Source: Epiperipatus broadwayi
Lineage: Eukaryota; Onychophora; Udeonychophora; Euonychophora; Peripatidae
Assembly: GCA_028023455.1 (NCBI GenBank)
Contig: JAQFVV010012529.1
Span: 1,738,001-1,802,000 of the forward strand
DNA: 64,000 nucleotides
Direction: 5' to 3'
Shown: piece by piece, positions 59,511 through 64,000 of the stretch
Position numbering within the stretch: position 1 is the stretch's first letter
Layout of the letters: each line of letters starts with the position of its first letter
Position numbers and translations under genes: made by a program
Notes under the pieces: generated by a model
The model's input: only the letters and a program-made list of their open reading frames with translations
What the model was told of the DNA's origin: nothing
Databases searched by the model: none

Positions 59511-60139
59511 TTAGCCATACATAAAAAAATACTTTGTGCCTTCGAGACTTGCTTCTAATCTCATACAATTAAATCACCAAGGACCACAGTAATGCTTAAT
59601 TCCATTATAGATAAAACCTTAACTTCGAAATATGCTCAAAATATTGCTGAGTAAGTCTGAGAAGTGTCCACTGGGGGGATTTTCTTACTTTGTCGTTTAA
59701 ATGCAGGCTATATTTGAACATGACCTTAATCTACTTGGCTAGTTTTTTTTAATCGTCATTTTTTTGTAATTTTACCCTAGAGTTATGTTTTTCCATATCC
59801 CTCCTTTAAAGTAAAGCACCCAGTTATTGGCTAAATATGGCATTGTTCTGTAATTATCATCTTATTGTTTAATTATATTAAGTGGATCTTACTAATGCAT
59901 ATCAACACACATCCATGTCTGTAGATGCAAGAAAATAACTTGCAACATTTTTTGTTAATTATTTCTTCAAATTGTCATTTCTTTTAATTGAACAATAAAC
60001 TTTCATTCACTAATCTCATCAATATCTTGTCTGTGTCATTATATAGTTTAAACCTGATTTTTTTTTCATTGTTAAAATTCCCCTTTAGGATCTCATCTCT
60101 CCCTGACCACCAGGCATACATGAAAAAAAATTCTAGTGA

Positions 60140-60240
60140 AGTTTGGGAAGTCGCTTAGTAGTAAAATCTGGAGGAGTAGGTGAGGTTCGAATTCCCTCTA
60201 CCTGCATCTCTTGGTTAGGTTAAAGCAGCTCTATTTTTCA
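60140..60240 (+). repeat. tRNA-like/SINE head
   Basis: GTCGCTTAGTAGTAAAATCT (box A-like) and GGTTCGAATTCC (strong box B) at proper spacing, with CTCTACC after box B pairing to GGTGAG-like sequence before it. Arms beyond the T-arm do not fold well, so a tRNA-derived SINE or pseudogene is likelier than a tRNA gene. Confidence 0.5.
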
Positions 60241-60249
60241 TACCATTAC

Positions 60250-62450
60250 AATATTTTCATATGGTACTATGCCCAGTAAATTTTGTGATTGATTTATCAA
60301 CTGTAATCTTTCTGTACATTTGATAATCAGTCTTAAAATTTACATTACACTGCTCTATATATGTAAATCATTACTTGTTATACGAACACAAACATACAAG
60401 TGTAAAGACAAATACATATATAAGCATATTAATAAATTATCAAACCTTTTGAGAATCATTATGTTTATAGAATAAGGTTGCCTCAAACTTGGATTAGAGA
60501 CCCAAAATTACAGTGTACAAAAACTTTTTGTTATATTTGAATACAAATTTATATACTGTATAATGAAAAGCATAAATGATTTAATATTATATAATTTATA
60601 TACTACACACACACCAATACAAACAAACAAATTAATGACTTTATCAAATAATTTTAAAATTTTTTAAATATTCAAGTAGTTAAAAAATTAAAATTTATAA
60701 CTTATGACTGATATTCAGCGATTATGTTTATGTCATGTTGAAGGCCTTCATATCCAAATTATCAGCACATTTTAATCCATTTATTTAATAGTATACGGCC
60801 GATAAAGATTTTCTGCCTTTATCATCCCGTATAAACTAGTAAACTGATCAGAAAATAAAAAAATTAAATGCACCTATTAATAAAAATATTAATAAAAAAT
60901 TGAAATTTTATCAGATTTTAAATTGTGATACATCATTTTAAAGCTGGAATCAAGCAGCAATAAATGCTGGGTTTTCTGTTGATGTCATGCTTATAGTTTT
61001 CATGCAATTTAAAAAAGAAAACAAAATTTCAACCAATCAGCTGACTCAATTCTCTTCTTAATCATAGAGATTGAAAACAAGTTAAGATTTACATTTAACA
61101 ACATAAAATTCTTGACATTCCTTTATAATTAAAAACCAAATCTTGTAAAAACAACAAGATAATCGGTTAATTGCACTGATTTGATTTTTTTTCATTAAAT
61201 AGAGATAAAAAAAGGAAAACAACTCTGATTAATTAAAAATAAAATTTACAAAATTATTAAAATCTTATTTTGTTCTTCCCCCTTTTATTTTTATTTTTTT
61301 AAAAATATTCTTAAATATATTTAATGTTTGAAAATTTTCATACTATCATGTGGAGATTTTACAAACATTTAGTCAAATAAAGACCCATAATAAAATATGT
61401 ATTGGAAAATTAAATTTTATTTTCCCCTTTGAATTTTTTTTATTTTGATTTTCTCACCTGAGAAATATGCTGCCAATTATCTAATTATTTATTTTTATAG
61501 TACAGCTATGTAAACAACTGGTTAGAATAGATCAGCAGTAACAAAACAACCTTACATGACTGACATTAATATGTTAGATTATAAAAGATATTACCCAAGG
61601 ATCTCACATTTTTTCTACTTTATTTATTCTTTACATTGATTCACTCTTAAGAGAGGTCAGTGGTCTTATTCCACCTAGGAAGAGATATAAATATATTTGT
61701 TTATATCAGTGATGTAATAATTATCAGAAGAGTTTAAATTTATTTTTTTTAAGACTAACTGGATCAATTGTGGCAGAAATTAACAGGAAGAAGTACTCTA
61801 TCAATATTTATAACTGTTTAAAATAAATTTATTGATATTCTAGTTTATACTTCAATAACTAAAACCAATCTGATTAAATGCCACCTGAGAACGGAAAATA
61901 ATTAATTCTATTCTAAAGGTCTTTTGGTATACCATGCCCATGAAATTGTATAACTAGTATAAGAATAACACACATTAATAAATATATAAATAAATATTTA
62001 TGGAGAACAAAAACTTATATCATACAATACTCTAAGAACATCAACTAGAAACAATACTTTTGGATTAATTAAGTCATTTTCAGAATATATAGTGACCCTC
62101 TATTTGCCATCAACTTTCCTCCCTATCTGATTTGGTAAAACTGGGAAAATATCTATACTTGCTGAGATGGCAACTAGTCTAATTAATAGAAGAGATCAGA
62201 TTAATAAACCTAACATAACTCAAATATCATACAAAAATCTATTAGTGTTGATAACATCACAATATTCAATCACGGTCCAATTAGAAATCCATTCATCTAT
62301 TATAAGTATTAGGAAATAAGGTGTTGGATGAATCATTGACTTATACAGGCATTAAACAGTCTCAACAAGACACATAGATAGTCTTTTGATATAATTTGTA
62401 AATTGTGTGGATCAGCTGAAGAAAGTTATATATATTGTCTCATTAAATTA
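60250..62450. other. AT-rich sequence, no gene seen
   Basis: No exon or element recognised on either strand. Confidence 0.45.
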
Positions 62451-62459
62451 AGATGAATT

Positions 62460-62691
62460 TCCCTTAATAATAAAAAAATTTTTTTTTTAAGAAAAAAAAA
62501 AAAAATGGAGTTTCATTTTTTATTTTTATTTTTTTTTTTAATTAAAGGGGGGGTTTAAACAAAAATTATTCTTTTTTTTTAAGATTTTTATTTATATTGT
62601 TATTATAATAATTAAAAAAAAAAAAAAAAAAAAAAAAAATAAAAAAGAATAATTTATTTATTTTTAAAAAAAAAAATAATAAAATAAAATT

Positions 62692-62732
<41 letters not shown>

Positions 62733-62790
62733 TTTAAATATTTGTTTTTTAATAATTTATTTTTTTAATTAAAAAAAAGAAATACAGAGA
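62460..62790. repeat. extreme low-complexity A/T tract
   Basis: Blocks of A and T only, including a run of more than 30 A around 62694-62727, and a short G7 island. Length here may be inaccurate because sequencing of such runs is error-prone. Confidence 0.85.
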
Positions 62791-63289
62791 AAGTTCAAGG
62801 CTGATAGAAAAATTAGATATCATATTTGTGCTTTGGCAGAAATTTTAGAAATTCTATATTGATTAGATAGAATGTATTGGGCTTTTTAGACTCTGAAAAT
62901 GTATATGACAGTAATTAGAATTTAAATTATGCAAAATGAGTTTGCAAAAAGATTTATTATATATTTTTTTAAAAAAGGAAATTGTATAAGGAAAATTATT
63001 AAATAAATCAATTTGAGAATTATGGAACATGTAAGGGAGTGATGTAACTCTGAGGTATCTATGAGTGTCTTTTTCCATATTTAAATACTTTTTAGTATCT
63101 TTAAATGGTTAACAATGTAATATTATCTGTGAGAATGAATAAATATTTATCAATTATTGTATTGGAATGACTTGCTAGGCTTATTTTACTAAAATTATGA
63201 TAAAACATTTTTAAAACAAAAAAATTACAATCTCTTACGTGAGTTATAAATTAATTCACTGAAATTTTGTTTGAATGATATTATTTTCA

Positions 63290-64000
63290 AAAAAGTTAAA
63301 ACAGGCAAAACTCTCTATACGTATTGCCACTCAGTGCAAGCCAGAGTAATCAATGGATGCCAGAAGGCTTGTGCATAAAATCCCCATCTAGTGCCTACTC
63401 ATCCAATATCCCCAGACTAGTTTCTGGCTTGTGGCTTTCGTCATTGAGTAGCCTTGGATCTGAGAGCACCGCAACTAGATCTTAGGATCCAATGCAAATC
63501 TCCAGCAGCCACCTTTTATCTCTACTTAACTACAAAACTATGAGACTTAAATTGAAAACACCATAATATTTTCAATCCAAGCTCATCAGCCTATATAGTC
63601 ATATAGGTCTGAACTCAGTTCAGTAACCATACATTTTGGTGTCTTTGGTTCTTTAATAACTATAACCACCACTATCCTATTAGGCAAGATTGGTGTTAAA
63701 TCAATAAACATCACATGATCACTATTTCTTTTGCTTACTCTTAACTGTTATTAAAACAGGCAAAACTCTCTATACATATTGCCACTCAGTGCAAGCCAGA
63801 GTAATCAATGGATGCCAAAAGACTTGTTCATAAAATCCCCATCTAGTGCCTACTCATCCAATATCTCCAGACTAGTTTCTGACCTTGTAGCCTTCTTTAG
63901 TGTCTGATAGGATAGTGGTGGCTATGGTTATTAAAGAACAAAGACACCAAAATGTATGGGTACCGAACTGAGTTCACACCTATACGAATATATAAACTGA
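63290..64000. mobile_element. hammerhead repeat family 1, locus 3 (runs off the end)
   Basis: Two minus-oriented units, with hammerhead positions 63409-63451 and 63864-63905 spaced 455 bp, then a switch at ~63905 to plus orientation (GGATAGTGGTGGCTATGG onward) continuing past the window. Units carry AAACAGGCAAAACTCTCTAT at both boundaries. In the first motif the core reads AUGACGA (C3 lost) with GAAA, UA loop and GUC intact; in the second the core is eroded. Best-preserved family sequence in the window. Confidence 0.78.

Noticed and set aside
62460-62790. Structured A/T element
   Set aside because: Only homopolymer blocks, possibly distorted by sequencing; nothing to support function.

Overview
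The window looks like nuclear DNA of an AT-rich invertebrate animal. The evidence is two split metazoan housekeeping genes with GT-AG introns, an intron of about 10 kb, long A/T runs, and a dense load of decayed retroelements (RTE-like LINEs, another LINE, Penelope-like elements) plus a mariner. I cannot name the species. There are no prokaryotic features, rRNAs or CRISPR arrays, and no tRNA gene that looks intact.

Host genes. The best gene is the PAPS transporter SLC35B2/PAPST1 on the minus strand. An N-terminal coding exon (34810-34600) and a large terminal exon (24479-23380) join in frame to about 436 aa. The intervening ~10.1-kb intron holds a mariner, a Penelope-like fragment, foldbacks and hammerhead motifs. 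The second clear gene is proteasome alpha-6 (PSMA6): only its first coding exon (51918-51993, plus) is visible, and the rest lies beyond the window or was not found. A minus-strand exon at 55801-55901 resembles part of an SRCR domain. A decayed CCT/TCP-1 chaperonin copy lies at 53290-53648. A few short open segments (21799, 37031-37417, 57079, 59297-59510) are recorded as unrecognised candidates.

Layout. 1-4.3 kb: unique AT-rich DNA, a SINE-like piece and two copies of a repeat called R1 here. 4.3-6.9 kb: RTE LINE 3' end and two Penelope-like (PLE) pieces. 8.8-9.0 kb: hammerhead-like repeat. 10.3-11.1 kb: C-terminus of another LINE. 12.9-15.7 kb: a degraded but nearly complete RTE-like LINE. 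16.8-20.9 kb: a 600-bp direct duplication flanking a small foldback and a hammerhead-bearing foldback. 23.4-34.8 kb: SLC35B2. 35.6-37 kb: RTE fragment. 38.1-39.4 kb: second hammerhead-repeat locus. 40.4-44.6 kb: R1 copy, gag-like ORF and an LTR-like region. 44.6-46.6 kb: a PLE bounded by inverted repeats and a target-site duplication. 48 kb: LINE endonuclease remnant. 51.8 kb: PSMA6 start. 55-60 kb: SINEs, SRCR-like exon, a GC-richer promoter-like island. 63.3-64 kb: third hammerhead-repeat locus, running off the end.

Most notable theme: hammerhead-ribozyme-like motifs (core CUGANGA, stem II, GAAA, very short stem III, NUH cleavage triplet, stem I) recur in at least four sequence contexts. 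One (27315-27356) has every core element and a 7-bp stem I. Another is carried once per ~430-455-bp unit in a family at three loci. Each locus is arranged as minus-oriented units followed by plus-oriented units, and one has a 10-bp target-site duplication. This resembles animal retrozymes in a foldback form. Decayed motifs also sit just downstream of PLE GIY-YIG domains. Everything here is from reading by eye; no search or folding was run.
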